Source: Spirometra erinaceieuropaei (taxonomy: Eukaryota > Platyhelminthes > Cestoda > Diphyllobothriidea > Diphyllobothriidae). Taken from it: DNA of 64,000 nt. Position 1 is the stretch's first letter; every line of letters starts with the position of its first letter. Made by a program: the position numbers and the translations under genes. Where the stretch lies: positions 1,274,434 to 1,338,433 of the forward strand of contig CACRXP010000065.1 in NCBI GenBank assembly GCA_902702965.1, read 5' to 3'. Under the pieces are notes generated by a model. It was not told the origin of the DNA. It saw only the letters and a program-made list of their open reading frames with translations, and did not search any database. This document shows positions 24,181 through 36,344 of this stretch, piece by piece.

Positions 24181-26831
24181 CTCAGTTTTCTAGCTTACAT
24201 AGAAATTAATGAGCTCACTTTGAGTAAGTCATATGGAATAAGACTTTTTAAGCCCAGTTCCAAAATTGATATGAATATTTGAACCTAAATCCCTCAGCTT
24301 CAGGGGATAAACACATAATATTCGTAAGTAGTGATGGGGAAGTTAGAAGTTTGCGTGTTTCGCCTATTTCTGGTGAATGATGACACATGCGTATACTGTT
24401 AACTGCTTGATCGTGGTTCATGAATATTACGCGTATATTCCACGGCATTTGGCAGATTTCAACTAAAATATCCACGTCAACACTCGGGTTGGATCTCTAC
24501 AATTTCGTTCAAAGCATTTAATTTAAGACAGTTGAGGTTTTAAGGCTGGAGTGTCAACCACAAAACACAACTAAAAGGCTGGAGGACCTATTGATAGGAT
24601 GAAACCCTCGCAGCTACGCCATGCAAAGGTTACAATCGAATAGACATGTGTCGGGGCTTAAAGATAATATCCGAAATCTGAATATGAATGAACGTGTAAA
24701 TAATATCTTTGACCCGTAGATGCCAACTGTTTCAAGGTAGCGCAATTATGAAATTTTGCATAAAAGACCACAGATTGGCTATCCGATTTCATTCAAAAAA
24801 ACGAAATTTCTTCAGCTGAATACTATTTTTGATTTGGCGACCAATGCGGTATCACTATTTTCAAGCTTAATCCTCAACTATTTACTTGGACAAGCCAATT
24901 TCGCAACAGTTAACCATGCTAGGCAGTTTTTTGAGATACTGTACAAATCAACGAAAGGGATTTTCTTTAACCATAATTTCCTGTACATTCTGTTGAAAAC
25001 CGCAGGGTGATTCTAACAAAATTGCTGCGAAGTATGAATTTGAGGCCATCAATTAAGTATGTAAACACCACTTTCGATTTTTAAATTTATCCACTAAATG
25101 TTCAAGTTATGTCCGTCCATTTCTTAGTAAACATTCTTCGTCTCGTCAAATGGCCGCCAGTCTTCCAGTTCACTTAGGGTCACAGAAGAGCGTTGCAGGC
25201 GGAAGGAAAAGTTAAGCTGGGAAGTTGACCTCACAGGACACTAGGTTTATGAGTGATCGTGTAAAATTTCATCTAGGGCGAAGATTGCTGAGAAATCACT
25301 ACCATTCAAAAACGTTTCTCTTAGGAATATTGGTGAGTTATTACTGCGAGTGAAGATTCCCTGTTTTATGCAGGGAATTCCGATGGAAATTAAAATGCTA
25401 AGCTGTTTTCTAAAGCTTCGGGGTGATGATTCTCTTTATATGGTTCTCATCAGGTCACTGGACGTTAGTCGATTGTGGGACGCTGAGAAAATGGATATTA
25501 ACCTAATCCTGGAAGGTTATCTTGCGGCTGGAAACAGATAGACTCTTATCATAATATATTTCTGGCCGTCAAGCGACTCCCTGCGAAGGCTGTACATTGG
25601 ACATCAGGGCTCAATGGGAGTAACATGTCCCGTAAAAACTCCGTTCGCGAATGCATTTTAAGTAGTTAATAGTACTATGACCGCAACCGATAGGACACCG
25701 GTTAGTTGGTTAGGAACGTTGAACTTAACGCTCGATTGCCAAATGGCGGAGGTCCGGGGAGCAGGTGCGGAAAACTCCGGATTTTGTTGGGGCTGGCTGA
25801 CGACGGATAATAAGCCAGAAATGTCCATCTCAGTCTCTCTTGTTTTTTGTCGCAACTTCTTTCGCCATACACTACTAGCCACTAAGCGGCAGCTTTACAT
25901 TAGATCAGATCTATGAAAACATTTTCAGCATCATATGTATGCTCTTTGTACATTTAATTATGCATAATACAATACTTGTAGACAAACACATTCTTTGGGA
26001 AAAATAGAAAACTTTATAAGGTAGGGTTTCTACACTGGTTGACCAGTTCGTCGTCAGACTTGAGTAAGTACGCAGAAAAACAATTGACATTTCAAACAAG
26101 CTGAAAAAATCGGTATTCATTTGGCGTTTACGCCAGTGAGCGGCTGCCGTGCGCGTTATTTCGTATTGCTTGACTGGGGAATCAGTGTCGAAAATTTACC
26201 TGGCAGTTTTCTGCAAAGTTGCCTGCAAATTCTACTTCTTGGAATGCCTGCCTTACAATGATACAATATATAACTATGAGTTGAAAACGGGCATTCGACG
26301 AAATTCAATTGGGAAAATGGAGTTTTCCGAGAACAGAAAACTTTTTTGTGTAACTTTTCAAGGCTTTTCGGCCTCTCAATCTCCTAAGAACTTAATGTGC
26401 TAATCTGAATTAGGTTATTGGAGATAAACAATGACAGGGTAAACATTAGTCTACGGGTGCTATTGACCAGACAGTAAGGTTCATTCTGTGGGCCATCCAC
26501 ACACAGTTACTACCGCACACGTTGGTCAAGAGTATGACTGCTTGAAGGGAACAAAAAGTTTCGGTTTCCCGGCGCCTGCGTCAGATCTAGATAAATCTAT
26601 TTCCTCCTGGAGGCTGCAATGAGCAGAATATTTATCACTCCTTTAACTTTGAAGACAAATAGGTGACTGGAAAAAACTGAACTGATCGAAAACATCACGC
26701 GTCGTTACGCATTAGGTGTCTGTTCCTGTCGAGAAGTTTTCTTTCAATACAAAAATTGTTGAGGTTTTCTAAGCGTTCCGGCTTTTGACATACGTGATAT
26801 ACAAAACATGAGACTTTGCAGGAAAAGGTAC
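24181..26831. other. No recognised gene; R2 copy and possible 3' part of the glycoprotein gene
   Basis: An R2 copy on the minus strand lies at about 25680-25830 (reverse complement TTCTGGCTTATTATCCGTCG, CAGCCAGCCCCAAC). The minus-strand gene whose fourth exon ends at 26832 should continue here if it has a membrane anchor, but I could not find a convincing next exon. Other frames are short and unassigned. Confidence 0.3.
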
Positions 26832-28066
26832 CGTCTCTGTTCGCTATCACCGCAGGGTGTGCGAACATCGAAGGCATGTAATTTAGGAACACCAACTTTC
26901 ACACTACACTCAGGTGCATTAATAACAAAGAAACAAACAGTGGTATTCGTAGTAAACAAGGATGCTTTCTGCGGTTGGCATCTAACCTCCGTTTAGAACC
27001 TGCAGAGATTTCATCAGCGCCCCATGTCCACAAGTGTTAATGGAAGCCTGCAATATTTTTGATTGAGAATGATTTCTTAATGCTCATCCACTTATGCAGA
27101 CATAAAAACTAATTATGCGTCACTGAGACTTCGGTATTTCCGATGCATACCCTGCCAGATGCTTCTCTGCAGTTCGAAATTCCCTTGGATAACACATCTG
27201 AGAATAGACAAGGCATTTACGAATGCCATCCTTTGACTCCTTTTTACAACATTAAGTGCGCACTTCGTATTTGGCGCTCTTTTTTACAAATTAATACAAG
27301 AGATTATCGTAGATCATTTAACAGAATGATACAATCAAATTCTAATTCATGACTTTATTATTTTAAATTAATGCTCCCCCTTACGCAAACGTTTAAATCT
27401 CACGGCTGTGTCTCGCAACTGCCAGAAAATGTTTTTAAAAGACCATACCATGAGAGCAGACTGAGTGCATCCCTTATAGGAAACAACATTGGGCGCTTAA
27501 ATTACAGCCAACTGAAACATATTTGCTGCAGAAGTATGTCTATGTCGACAGTATTGAAAACTGAGTTCTGGTAAATCAATCGGGTCTTACTTGACTTGTC
27601 AGAAATGTTGGCGTAGAGGAACTCATCAGTGTTGTTATTCCAGACCGACAGTTCTCTCAAATTGTAGACTCCGTGTAGGCGATCGGGTTCTGCACCAACC
27701 ATGCTGTACCCGTCAGCTGGATCGTTGACGAGTGGATCTTGCTCAAAGGTCCACCGAATGTGCAGGGTATAGTTGTTGCTTAACATGATGTCCATAAAAG
27801 TTCCATTTCGGACACTGCATTCACCCATAGCCTCCTGCTCTGCATGCAGATGTTCAGTTTGCAACTAAATACGAGTACGCTTACAGAGAAAACCAACTTA
27901 CGGGTACTGAATCTGTTAGGATGAGAGTTGTATTTTTCGGAATTTCGAGGCCAGCGCATGGCGTTGAGTCGGTTGTCGACTTTACGAAGAAATTGACAAC
28001 AGATATGTTGTAAGTGTCGGCCGTCCCACACCAAATTGTGGTAAAAAGAAGGGAGAGCAGAAGCAT
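26832..28066 (-). CDS. Secreted/membrane glycoprotein gene, four exons, LAMP-like (partial)
   Basis: Proposed exons, minus strand: 28066-27902, 27837-27591, 27197-27151 and 26968-26832. Exon 1 starts with a real ATG and a signal peptide (MLLLSLLFTTIWCGTAD). It ends after 55 codons at a consensus donor, CCC|GTAAGT. Exon 2 enters in phase 0 after GCATGCAGAG and leaves in phase 1 at TCAA|GTAAGA. Exon 3 (47 nt, after TATTCTCAG) restores phase 0 at GGCAGG|GTATGC. Exon 4 follows CCAACCGCAG. Several N-glycosylation sequons (NIS, NTT, NGT, NYT) and spaced cysteines suggest an extracellular or lysosome-luminal domain. The segment VGVPKLHAFDVRTPC resembles the second half of LAMP luminal domains. Cysteine spacing departs from typical LAMP and no transmembrane exon was found, so the family name is tentative. 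That this is a spliced gene is fairly sure. Confidence 0.6.
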
Positions 28067-31000
28067 TTGAGGGCCATCTACTTGTCTAAAAAGTGAAATA
28101 CACCATGATAAAACTAGCTAACGAAAAGTCTTTTTCGAAAGCTATGGCAGGTACTTTTTTCATGTGAGATGGTAATCAAAAAACGCGAAGGGTCTGTATG
28201 ATAATATCGACTTATATTAATCTTTGTGGCGAAACAAAAGCAACATTCTTATTTGAGCCACAAAAATCAAAACAACACCTTATGGAATGACTAGGAAATT
28301 TCCGACACATTTCAGGTATCTACTATACTCCTTTTTCGTACAAAAATGAACGTCTTTTAGGAAAATTATCTTGCAATATCGACCGCATTATAAAAATGAC
28401 TAGTGGAATAGACAAAGATACTGCATATACGGTACGAACCAAGTGACCAGAGCATTAAGTGAAATGAAGTTGGCAGTTGCAAATTCGTTAATGTTCCCAT
28501 TCTGGTGAGCTTGTATGGGTAAAACTTCCCGGAATGATATCAGTGTGTCCCGATAATTTCGCTTTAAAACATTTTAAAAACATAATTTTGGATTAGAAAC
28601 GTAATTTCACGTGAAAACGAAGAGATTAAACATTCCGATTTTCTTCGAATAAGTGAAAGACACCGAAAAAGTGCGATTCAGGACAATAAGTCGATAGCTT
28701 AAGGAATGATTTCGCAGTTATCATAGTTTGAGTTGTTTCAGATGTACAGTGCCAGTGATAATCAAAGTGCACCTGGAATGTATGAATAAATAAATATTAC
28801 TCACACATGAGGCTTTGAATGTCAACTTTTGGAAAAAAAGAGTTCAGGTCAGTAAAAAAGGCTTTCACACAAAGTGGGTGACTATATGCTATTACCTTGA
28901 ATTAAGTCGTTAGTCTGATTCTGAATTGTTACCGTCTTCGATAGCACAACACATTCAATGACAATGTAAACAGATGTGATCATTCAGCCTCCCTCTTTGA
29001 AACGTTCTCACGCGATCATAAATTCATTATTGTACTAAAGACTGAGAAGAGACAAAAAATGCCCACTCCAAGAAAGGTAAAGGCTCTTTTGCAAAATATT
29101 CTGGCAGACATATCTTGAAAGAAAGATGTGCATCAAGGTTTACAATCACCAACTTAGAGACAATTAACTTGCGAAGAAGTTTTCACAGAAGTTTTGATTC
29201 AAAAACATGTAGGTTGACAAAAACTAACTGCAACTGTAAAACAGAAATAAAATGAACACTTTAAAAATGTTTCTGGCGCACTTTTGATACTCCATGTGTG
29301 ATAATGCGTCATCGCTTCTGTTGGCGCTCGTTATACAATCATGCATTATAAAACTAAGCGGCAATTAGAATTCATTCATATTAGCCCCCCAAATAAAATG
29401 CCACCCATTCTAGTTGCTGATTAACTGGCCTCAATATTGAGGAGAATTAAGTAACTAAAGACTTTACGATAATCGTGCCACTGGACATATGTTTTCAACT
29501 AGCAATATATATTTTTATAGTAGAAACTGCTTCCTAGGCTCCGAATTAAAGAAATTGTTGACTGAAAAGTTATAAACAACACCGTCAGAAATAATACCCG
29601 TAACGAAGGCGCATTAAGCATAAAACATCTGACCGGAGAGTGTGAGTCAAGTCTATAGTTTTGACGCACGTTTTTTAATCAGCGCCGAGAATGTGCAGAA
29701 GCACCATTAGTGTATCTGGCCTTATGAACCCAAGCATAATAGGTATTTTTGCGAACACTTAACATGTCGAAAGTGATTATCGCGCCGAATAAAATGCAGA
29801 TCACCATATCAGCTTCTAAACAGTACATCCTTTCGGTGGCATTCCCTCTGACGTTTGGCAAAATGAAATAAAAGTCGCGCTGCCTTTGTGCAAATTACCG
29901 GATTTATTTAAAAGCACATCAGAAAATTTTCATCACGTAATCTATGCAAATTTATGCCCAATAAACTTGAAGTACGTTTAAGCTTCAAGCATATTTAAAC
30001 TGAAATGAACTAAAAGGAATCTGAACGCGATTGAGCATGAAAATACTTTTCCTGTCGTGTGTTTATTAGTTGGAAAGTTTGTAGTCGTATTGGGACTTAG
30101 GTCTTTTGAAAGCTAATGAAAAAGCTACCAATGTTTAGGTTGCACAAGCTTTTGTAAAATTCACAAATAATGACTTATCGGTAATTTTTTCTTCGACAGT
30201 TTTTCCAATTACGGAAAAATAGAATCGGTTGTTTGTACATTGAACATCGGTTTTCGGCTACGCACACGTAGACTATCTGATTATAGTCCAAAAATAGAAA
30301 CAATATCAGCAGCTAGATAGTTGTATTTCTGGTACCAAGACCAGCAGGAACAACAACCACGTTGATTTAATAATAGAATATGTGTTTTCAAAACATCAGT
30401 ACGAATACAATTAGGTCCTCAATCTTGCCTTCTATCTTCTTCGCCTTCTTTTAAAGGTGATGAATATCACGGTATGGACATCGTATTAATCCTTCACCGC
30501 GGAAAATATAATGGTAGCAAAAGTTATTTTTTTCTTTCTTTACAATTCGCATGCAGTATTGGATTGTCAAAAGGCTGATGTTCAATCGCAGTCTAGTGCT
30601 CCCGTTGACAAATAAATATAATTCTGTGTTTTTCCATCGTATTTTTCCTAAGTTAGTAGCTTGCGCAGGCAAGTAAGACAAAGCCATTTACTGGAGATGT
30701 GAATGAGATAATGGTTTTCGACACGCCCGGGCGTACTGTGTTGGCCAAAACGGGTCTTGCAACTACATGCGAGTTGTTGTAAAACTCGGAGTCGCATTCG
30801 CCCCAGTCTTTCATATGTCGTAAAGTATAAACGCAAAAGATGCACCAACTCAGGCATCAAAGAGTGGTTATTAAGCAGTTTTGTAGGTATACTTTGGGCA
30901 GTGGTTTAGATTAAAGCCAGGAACAGTATTTATTGCAATAAATCATGATGAGCTATCCCAGGGAAAAATTATGTCACTTTAAATAGAGTTCGTTTTATAT

Positions 31001-31630
31001 GACAGGTCACTCTTATGTTTAAATTAAAACGGTCTTTATGATGTCTCTCGAACTTCTTTTTCTGTCTTTTTTACGAACACAAACGCACCAGAAGGCGTAC
31101 CGGCAGAGTCTGTTGTTACATGAACGGAAGAGTTTCCAAAAATACTCCCCGCAACGGAGCGCGGCGACGCTCACAAGTGACAATTCTTTCAAAGGGTGCT
31201 ATTGGAAAAGCTCGTATTTATTTGGGTCTGATGGAGTCAATGATATCATCTGGCCATAATGCACCTAAGTTTAATATCTAGAAAAGCATTAAACAGTCTG
31301 TGCAGCAGCTACTGCTGTTCAAAACGTCGACTGTAGTGAGATTTTGGCCACTTAAGGGCATTTTATTGGTAAACAGTGTCTCCATATCAAAAGCTCACCA
31401 GTTGCAATCAGCATAACCACTCCCGATAATGCAGTCGATGCGCGTTCTTACGACCTCAATTATTTGGTGTAATAAAACAACGCCCATCAAACACTACTAG
31501 ATAAACTTTCTCTTCATAAAGTCTTTATGAATCTAACTATATTTCGCTAATTATGACAAATATGTTTATAGGCGGTTTTCTCGTCCGCAACCATTAAGTC
31601 GGAGTAGCCAAAATCTTTATAAGAGGTGAC
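28067..31630. other. No recognised gene
   Basis: Very AT-rich. No open frame above about 80 codons with a family signal, no matched repeat and no RNA gene. It includes the region upstream of the glycoprotein gene, but no promoter element could be named with confidence. Confidence 0.35.
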
Positions 31631-31701
31631 ATGGCAAATTCTCAATCAGCAGTTCTTCGTAGCGCTGATGTCCTCACACGCTTACACACATATTTCAGTG
31701 G
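31631..31701 (+). CDS. Possible first coding exon, unknown product
   Basis: An ATG at 31631 opens 23 codons (MANSQSAVLRSADVLTRL...) that end at CAGTG|GTAAGA, a strong donor. A pyrimidine-rich acceptor, TTTTCTCTAG, lies near 31909. The open frame continues past the donor for a while, so an unspliced reading is also possible. No family is recognised with confidence. Confidence 0.2.
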
Positions 31702-32065
31702 TAAGAATACGTTGTTTGCAATAACTTCGTCTTTTTTACGCGTTCCTCACAACTCCCTCTTTTACTTGATGCTTATTTTGGGTCTCCTGATGGCATACAT
31801 TTGTGCTCTTCGAGCTTTCACCTCTAATTCGCCGCAAATCAGAGTGCTGTGGCACTGGTATCATACCAAATTAAATTCTGCCATTTAGGATATTTACGAA
31901 GTTTTCTCTAGGGAAGACACTGTTTGCCCACACGCAGAAGATGGAGATAGAGAAAAGACAAATTAAAAATTACGATAGAGCACGCGGTCAGCAAACTGGT
32001 CCTGATTATTTGACAAAAAACATCAACGAAGTTCAAAAACAACCCCTCCCCGTTCCCGTGCCATT

Positions 32066-32505
32066 TCACAGGCCGCTGACGGGCCACAGCCCAAAATGAC
32101 GGCCTCTGATCGCTGGATCAAGAGCTTTATTAGCCTGACGTTTCGTTTTCCTGCTCGAACCCATCATCAGAGACAAAAATAGATATGGGTGGTTCATGCA
32201 CAAGGGGCAGCAATATTTATAGGATGCAGTCGCCATGTTACCGCATACAAAATAGCATTCACAGCTACCCCCCTTCAGCCGGAAATGTCGCACTTGGTGT
32301 GTTAATTGTTTGATGGCCGACATTTGCGTCGTTTATTGCAGCAATTTCATCACGTGCGTTGGATGTTGGCATGATGATTGCTCGACCATCTGACGCATCG
32401 ATCATGGTTTTGGGAAATTTGTTCACCTGTGCGCTCACCGCGTGGCTAATTACTTCGCCTAGGCGGAGGCGAAGATGTTAATCGACTGGGGGCCAATGAA
32501 GGTGA
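32066..32505 (-). mobile_element. Penelope-like element, 3' UTR and tail (distal part of the split element)
   Basis: Read on the minus strand from 32505, the sequence gives a GPQSIN segment (end of the PLE coding region). The 3' UTR follows: GCCTAGGCGAAGTAATTAGC, CAGATGGTCGAGCAATCATC. The tail has GATGATGGGTTCGAGCAG, GAAACGTCAGGCTAATAAAG and GATCCAGCGATC. The same order is seen on the plus strand at 43381-43790. The PLE body that should precede it lies at 35242-36340. The two are separated by a plus-strand LINE, so this is the other half of one interrupted element. Confidence 0.7.
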
Positions 32506-32947
32506 ACTGGAATGCAGCACAAGGACCTGACCCAAAAAGTGATTGACTCTTCTTCAAGAACATAATGCAGCACTTGGTAGATAGCTGTTGCCTACTGAAG
32601 AGGAAGCCGCGCATATCCTCACCAGAGTGGGTGACGTCAGAAATAAAGAAGAATCTTAAATTGAAAGGGAGACTTTGGAAAAAGTACGCCAGTTTTCAAC
32701 AACCAGAGCATTTGGCTGACTTCAAAAAAACAGAGGAATTTATGTCGGAATCTGTTGAGGAGGCAATGGGCACAATTTGTGTCAAAACTTTTAAAAAATA
32801 TCCCGCAAAATTCAGCAAAAATTCTTTGGATACGTGAATAAAGCAAAACGCAACCGGGACTGCATTCCCTGCCTAAAAGATCGCCAGGGAAATACGTTGT
32901 CTGACAACTGAGATAAGGCAAATCTGTTATCCGACTTCTTCACGTCT

Positions 32948-33685
32948 GTGTATACTGAGGAGCCGGCTTTTGATGAAAGAGTTTACCTCCCAAATGTCAA
33001 ATCCAACAGTACAATTAGCACGATGGACTTCACAACAGACACGGTAAGGAAAACTTTGAGGCAACTACAGCCCACTAAATCCCCTGGTCCAGACGGCGTA
33101 TTCGCGAAAGTTCTGAATGAGCTCTCAGACCAACTGGCCTCTCCGTTATCCAAGATCTTCAAAACGTCGATGGAGACCGGGGCTTTGCCTACCGATTGGA
33201 AGAAAGCAAATATAAGCCCCATTTATAAAGGTGGCGAGAGAACAGCCCCAAATATTTTCAGACCAGTGAGTCTCACTAGCATCTGTTGCAAGTTGATGGA
33301 AAGAGTAATAAAAACGAAGCTGATGCGGCACCTCGAAGAAAACAACTTGCTCAGTCTACATCAGCATGGATTTCGAAGCGGTCGATCTTGTCTCACCAAC
33401 CTCCTAGTATCCATGGTGAGCTGGACGAAATCAATTGACATGGGCTTATCAGTCGACATCGTGTACATCGAGTTCAAAAAGGCTTTTGACAGTGTTCCAC
33501 ACAGACGACTTATATGTAAACTACGTCAAGTGGGTGTGAATGGAAATCTTTTGAAATGGCTAGCCGATTTTCTTACGGGCTGATCTCAGCGTGTGTGTAT
33601 CGGAAACGCTAAATTGGAATGGGCATCCGTGCACAGTGGCGTTCCGCAGGGAAGCGTTCTGGGTCCAATTCTGTTCCTAATATAT
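32948..33685 (+). pseudogene. LINE reverse transcriptase, N-terminal half
   Basis: Translation shows RT landmarks in order: SPGPDGVFAKVLNEL, LPTDWKKANISPIYKGG, RPVSLTSICCKLMERVI, HQHGFRSGRSCLTNLL, VDIVYIEFKKAFDSVPHRRL and, past an in-frame TGA at 33583, SGVPQGSVLGPILFLIY. The catalytic Asp of motif A (normally LDF) is Glu here (IEF). Upstream frames at 32565-32940 carry the linker (WVTSEIKKNLKLKGRLWKKY, CLKDRQGNTLSDN). Confidence 0.85.
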
Positions 33686-34247
33686 AGATAGATGGATAGA
33701 TAATTTTTATTAAAGACCCGTCGGGGTCCCATCAAAGCAACTTAAAATAAATTTGCATGCGAGTTTTAGAAGTCCATTGAGAAACATGATGATTGGGGGG
33801 TGAAAAAAAACTCCTTGGAAAAAGTTAAAGATGATTGGATTAATTTTACAGGAGAAAAAACCCCTCTTTAAAAAAAAATAACAGAAAAAAGCGAGCAGGA
33901 CTGGCCTGTAGGTAGCGGTATATAACGGAATGTTTTCAGTCATCGTCAGGGTATCAATAAATGTCCGCCTTGATGGGTACGAATGTGGGTCAGACAGGAC
34001 TGGCTTGCAAATGGCATTGTATACGGGATTCACAATTGAGATCGTTTGGGCCGGATTGGTACGCCGCGTCAAAGAGGCCAGACGAGAGGAACCGAGATGC
34101 GATCGGCCACAGCACGCTTTGAGCTCAGCCGAGCAGTGAGGAAGGGAGGTACGACCGAACTACTAGTAGACGGTGAATACTGAGGGTTCTGCCGTGAGTG
34201 TCGACAGACCGCATGAGGTCGGAATGCGGGAGATGACATCAAAAACC
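33686..34247 (-). mobile_element. Antisense retroposon inserted into the LINE
   Basis: About 560 bp break the LINE between LIY and NDCLD of the reverse transcriptase. Read on the minus strand, the insert ends GACCCCGACGGGTCTTTAAT, AAAAATTATC and (TATC)n. That is a 3' end with poly(A)-signal-like TAATAAAAA and a simple-repeat tail, as for a SINE or a 5'-truncated LINE. No coding homology was recognised inside. Polarity is opposite to the host LINE. Confidence 0.65.
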
Positions 34248-35117
34248 GCGAACGACTGCTTGGACTGTCTGAACTGCGAGCGAGTAATGTTTACCGACGA
34301 TCTCAAATTGTGGCAATCAATAGAGAAGCCGGAAAATTCTGTACAATTACAAGACAATTTAAATTGCTTGCAAAAATGGTGTGCTGAGTGGTGTCTAAGC
34401 CTCAGTCGTAACAAATGCCAACTTATCCGATTACGTTCGAGCAACAGGAGGCCGTTGAGATTTGAATCTCAGTACTTTATAGGTCACCAACTCGAATCAG
34501 TCAACGAGTTGAGAGACCTCGGTGTGTGGATGACGTCAACTCTCAAACCATCGTCTCACTGAGCTAAGGTATCAAAGAAAGCTATGGGTATTCTAGGCGC
34601 GATTAGAAGATCTTTCGTCACTTTTGATGAAGAACTTTTCGGCCGAGTATTTGGCGCATACGTTCGACCAATGTTGGAATATTGTGTCCAGGCATGGTGT
34701 CCCTGGACGAAAAAAAGATTACACCCTACTGGAGAACGTGCAACGTAGAGCGACCAGGCTAGTCGGTGGATTATGTGGCTTACATTATGAGAGACGGCTG
34801 GAGAAGCTAAAAATATTTCCTCTCTCTTGTAGACAGTACAGACGGGACATGATCATGGCTTTCAGGGTCGTCCGAGGGCTAGACTGTGCTCTTTAGTTTG
34901 ACGACTTCTTCGAACTGGCGCGGACGACCAATCTCCGAGGGCACCCATACAAATTGAAGACGAAGCATACCAGACTCGATTTGCGGGCCAAATTCTTCTC
35001 TCACCGGCTGGTTGAGGGATGGAACAAATTGCCGAACTCCGTTGTCTTAGCGGAAAACGTCGAGACTTTCAAAAGAAGACTAGATAAACCTATGCTTGAT
35101 GGTCAAACATTTACATG
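34248..35117 (+). pseudogene. LINE reverse transcriptase, C-terminal half
   Basis: Resumes with NDCLDCLNCERVMFTDDLKLW, carrying the catalytic DD. NKCQLIRL, LRDLGVWMTSTLKPS, VRPMLEYCVQAWCPW and RRATRLVGGL follow in shifting frames. It ends with FFELARTTNLRGHPYKLK and FFSHRLVEGWNKLPNSVV, a C terminus of the CR1-like kind. It carries frameshifts and stops (TGA near 34560, TAG near 34896). The distal part matches the better preserved LINE at 60.6 kb in order and motif. Confidence 0.8.
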
Positions 35118-35241
35118 ATATCAATGACTGGTATAACTGCTATGTAAATATCTGCATGTTTTTTTTCATAGGTCTATCTGTAAATAGGGTTTTCCAAGGC
35201 TCTGCCTCTATCCCTCATATATACTGAATTATGCTGAATTT

Positions 35242-36340
35242 TAACCATGATTCAAGCAGCTCGCGGTCCACACGGTTGTCACCTATTACGAGAATTTCGA
35301 CCTCGTCGAATTTGAATATGTGGCCGCATCTCGTCGAATGAACCGCAACTTGAGAGCTGACGTCATTTCTCCGCACCGCTGCAGCATGCTCGGCCATTCT
35401 CGTTCAGAGCGGTCTTCCGTTTTCACCGACTTAGTTGCTTTGTCCTCAACCGCACCATATCCTATAAACGACTCCAGACGTTTCATGTCGTGGCAGCGGA
35501 TCTTTCGGTTTCGTTACCCGACGCCAGACAGTTCACTCTGGTTTGTGTGCAACTCAAACCCCAAGTGGTGCGAGAAAGCGGCCAACCGCTTCCGAAACGT
35601 CCGTGATATATGGAAGTGCCCGCCAAGATTTTATGTCCGTGCGTCTAGTCCGTTCGTCCCTTTTGCGTATGCACCGGTTGACGAAGTTGCGTGGGTAGCC
35701 ATTGACTTTCAAGACCCGTCGGAAGTATTATAGTTCGGCAGTCTTATCTTCCGGTTCACTGCAGCGCGTTACGATATGCAGATAGAACGTCCTTACACAA
35801 CTGCCTTTGTGGCTGATTGGGTGGTTGATGTTGAAGTTCACTACCGACATCGTATTTGTCGCTTTCCTGAACACATTGGTTTTTAGTCCACCACAATCTT
35901 TGCGGCATACGAGGACATTCAGGAAGGCCAGCCGGTTGTTCTCTGTCTCCTCCATCGTAAATTTTATGTCCGGGAAGACCGCGTTCAGACGTTCCTTGAA
36001 TGTCAGCAGTTGATCCCGGTCGATAACAACGATGACAGCATCTACATACCGGGCCCAGAACTTTGGTCTGGGGTGTTGGAAGACCAGCGAATCCAACAGT
36101 TACAGAACCGCATCTGCGATGAATCCCAAAATCGGTGAACCCATTAGTGTCCCCTTTACCTGTCCGTAGATATCACGTCCAACGTGAAGTACGTCCTGAG
36201 GCAGAACTTCAGGAGCTGAAGGACTTGGGCGCGTCCAAGACGATTCTCCGTTTCATCGTGTATGCTTTGTAGCAGCAGCTCGATTGTCTCGACCGCCAGG
36301 TCCTGGGGAATAGAAGTAAAAATGGACGGTAATCATAAGA
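35242..36340 (-). pseudogene. Penelope-like element, reverse transcriptase and GIY-YIG body
   Basis: On the minus strand: SIFTSIPQDLAVETIELLL, a frame-shifted GQVKGTLMGSPI segment, then FWARYVDAVIVVID, FTMEETENNRLAFLNVLVCR and LKTNVFRKATNT. The GIY-YIG end follows: SGVVYRIWCG, then a stop, GQSN, RMAEHAAAVRRNDVSSQVAV, GHIFKFDEVEIL and RELLESWL. The RT active-site motif, normally YVDD in PLEs, reads YVDA, and there are several stops. The body starts abruptly inside the RT and stops at 35242, where the LINE begins. Confidence 0.85.
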
Positions 36341-36344
36341 TACC

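Larger units (their letters stand above)
32506..35241 (+). mobile_element. CR1-like LINE, 5'-truncated, inserted in the Penelope-like element
   Basis: The element keeps the end of the spacer and the reverse transcriptase of ORF2 but no endonuclease. Its frame is broken by stops (for example TGA near 32908, another at 33584) and by an insertion at 33686-34247. The 3' non-coding end has tandem GCTGAATTAT/GCTGAATTTT units at 35224-35242, a short-repeat terminus as in CR1-type LINEs. The flanks on both sides are PLE sequence that joins in register. Confidence 0.75.

Noticed and set aside
25658..25882. Hydrophobic minus-strand end (LTGVLSVAVIVLLTT) as the missing membrane anchor of the glycoprotein gene
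   Set aside because: It lies in the R2 repeat and ends without a cytoplasmic tail. No acceptor in the required phase 2 was found.
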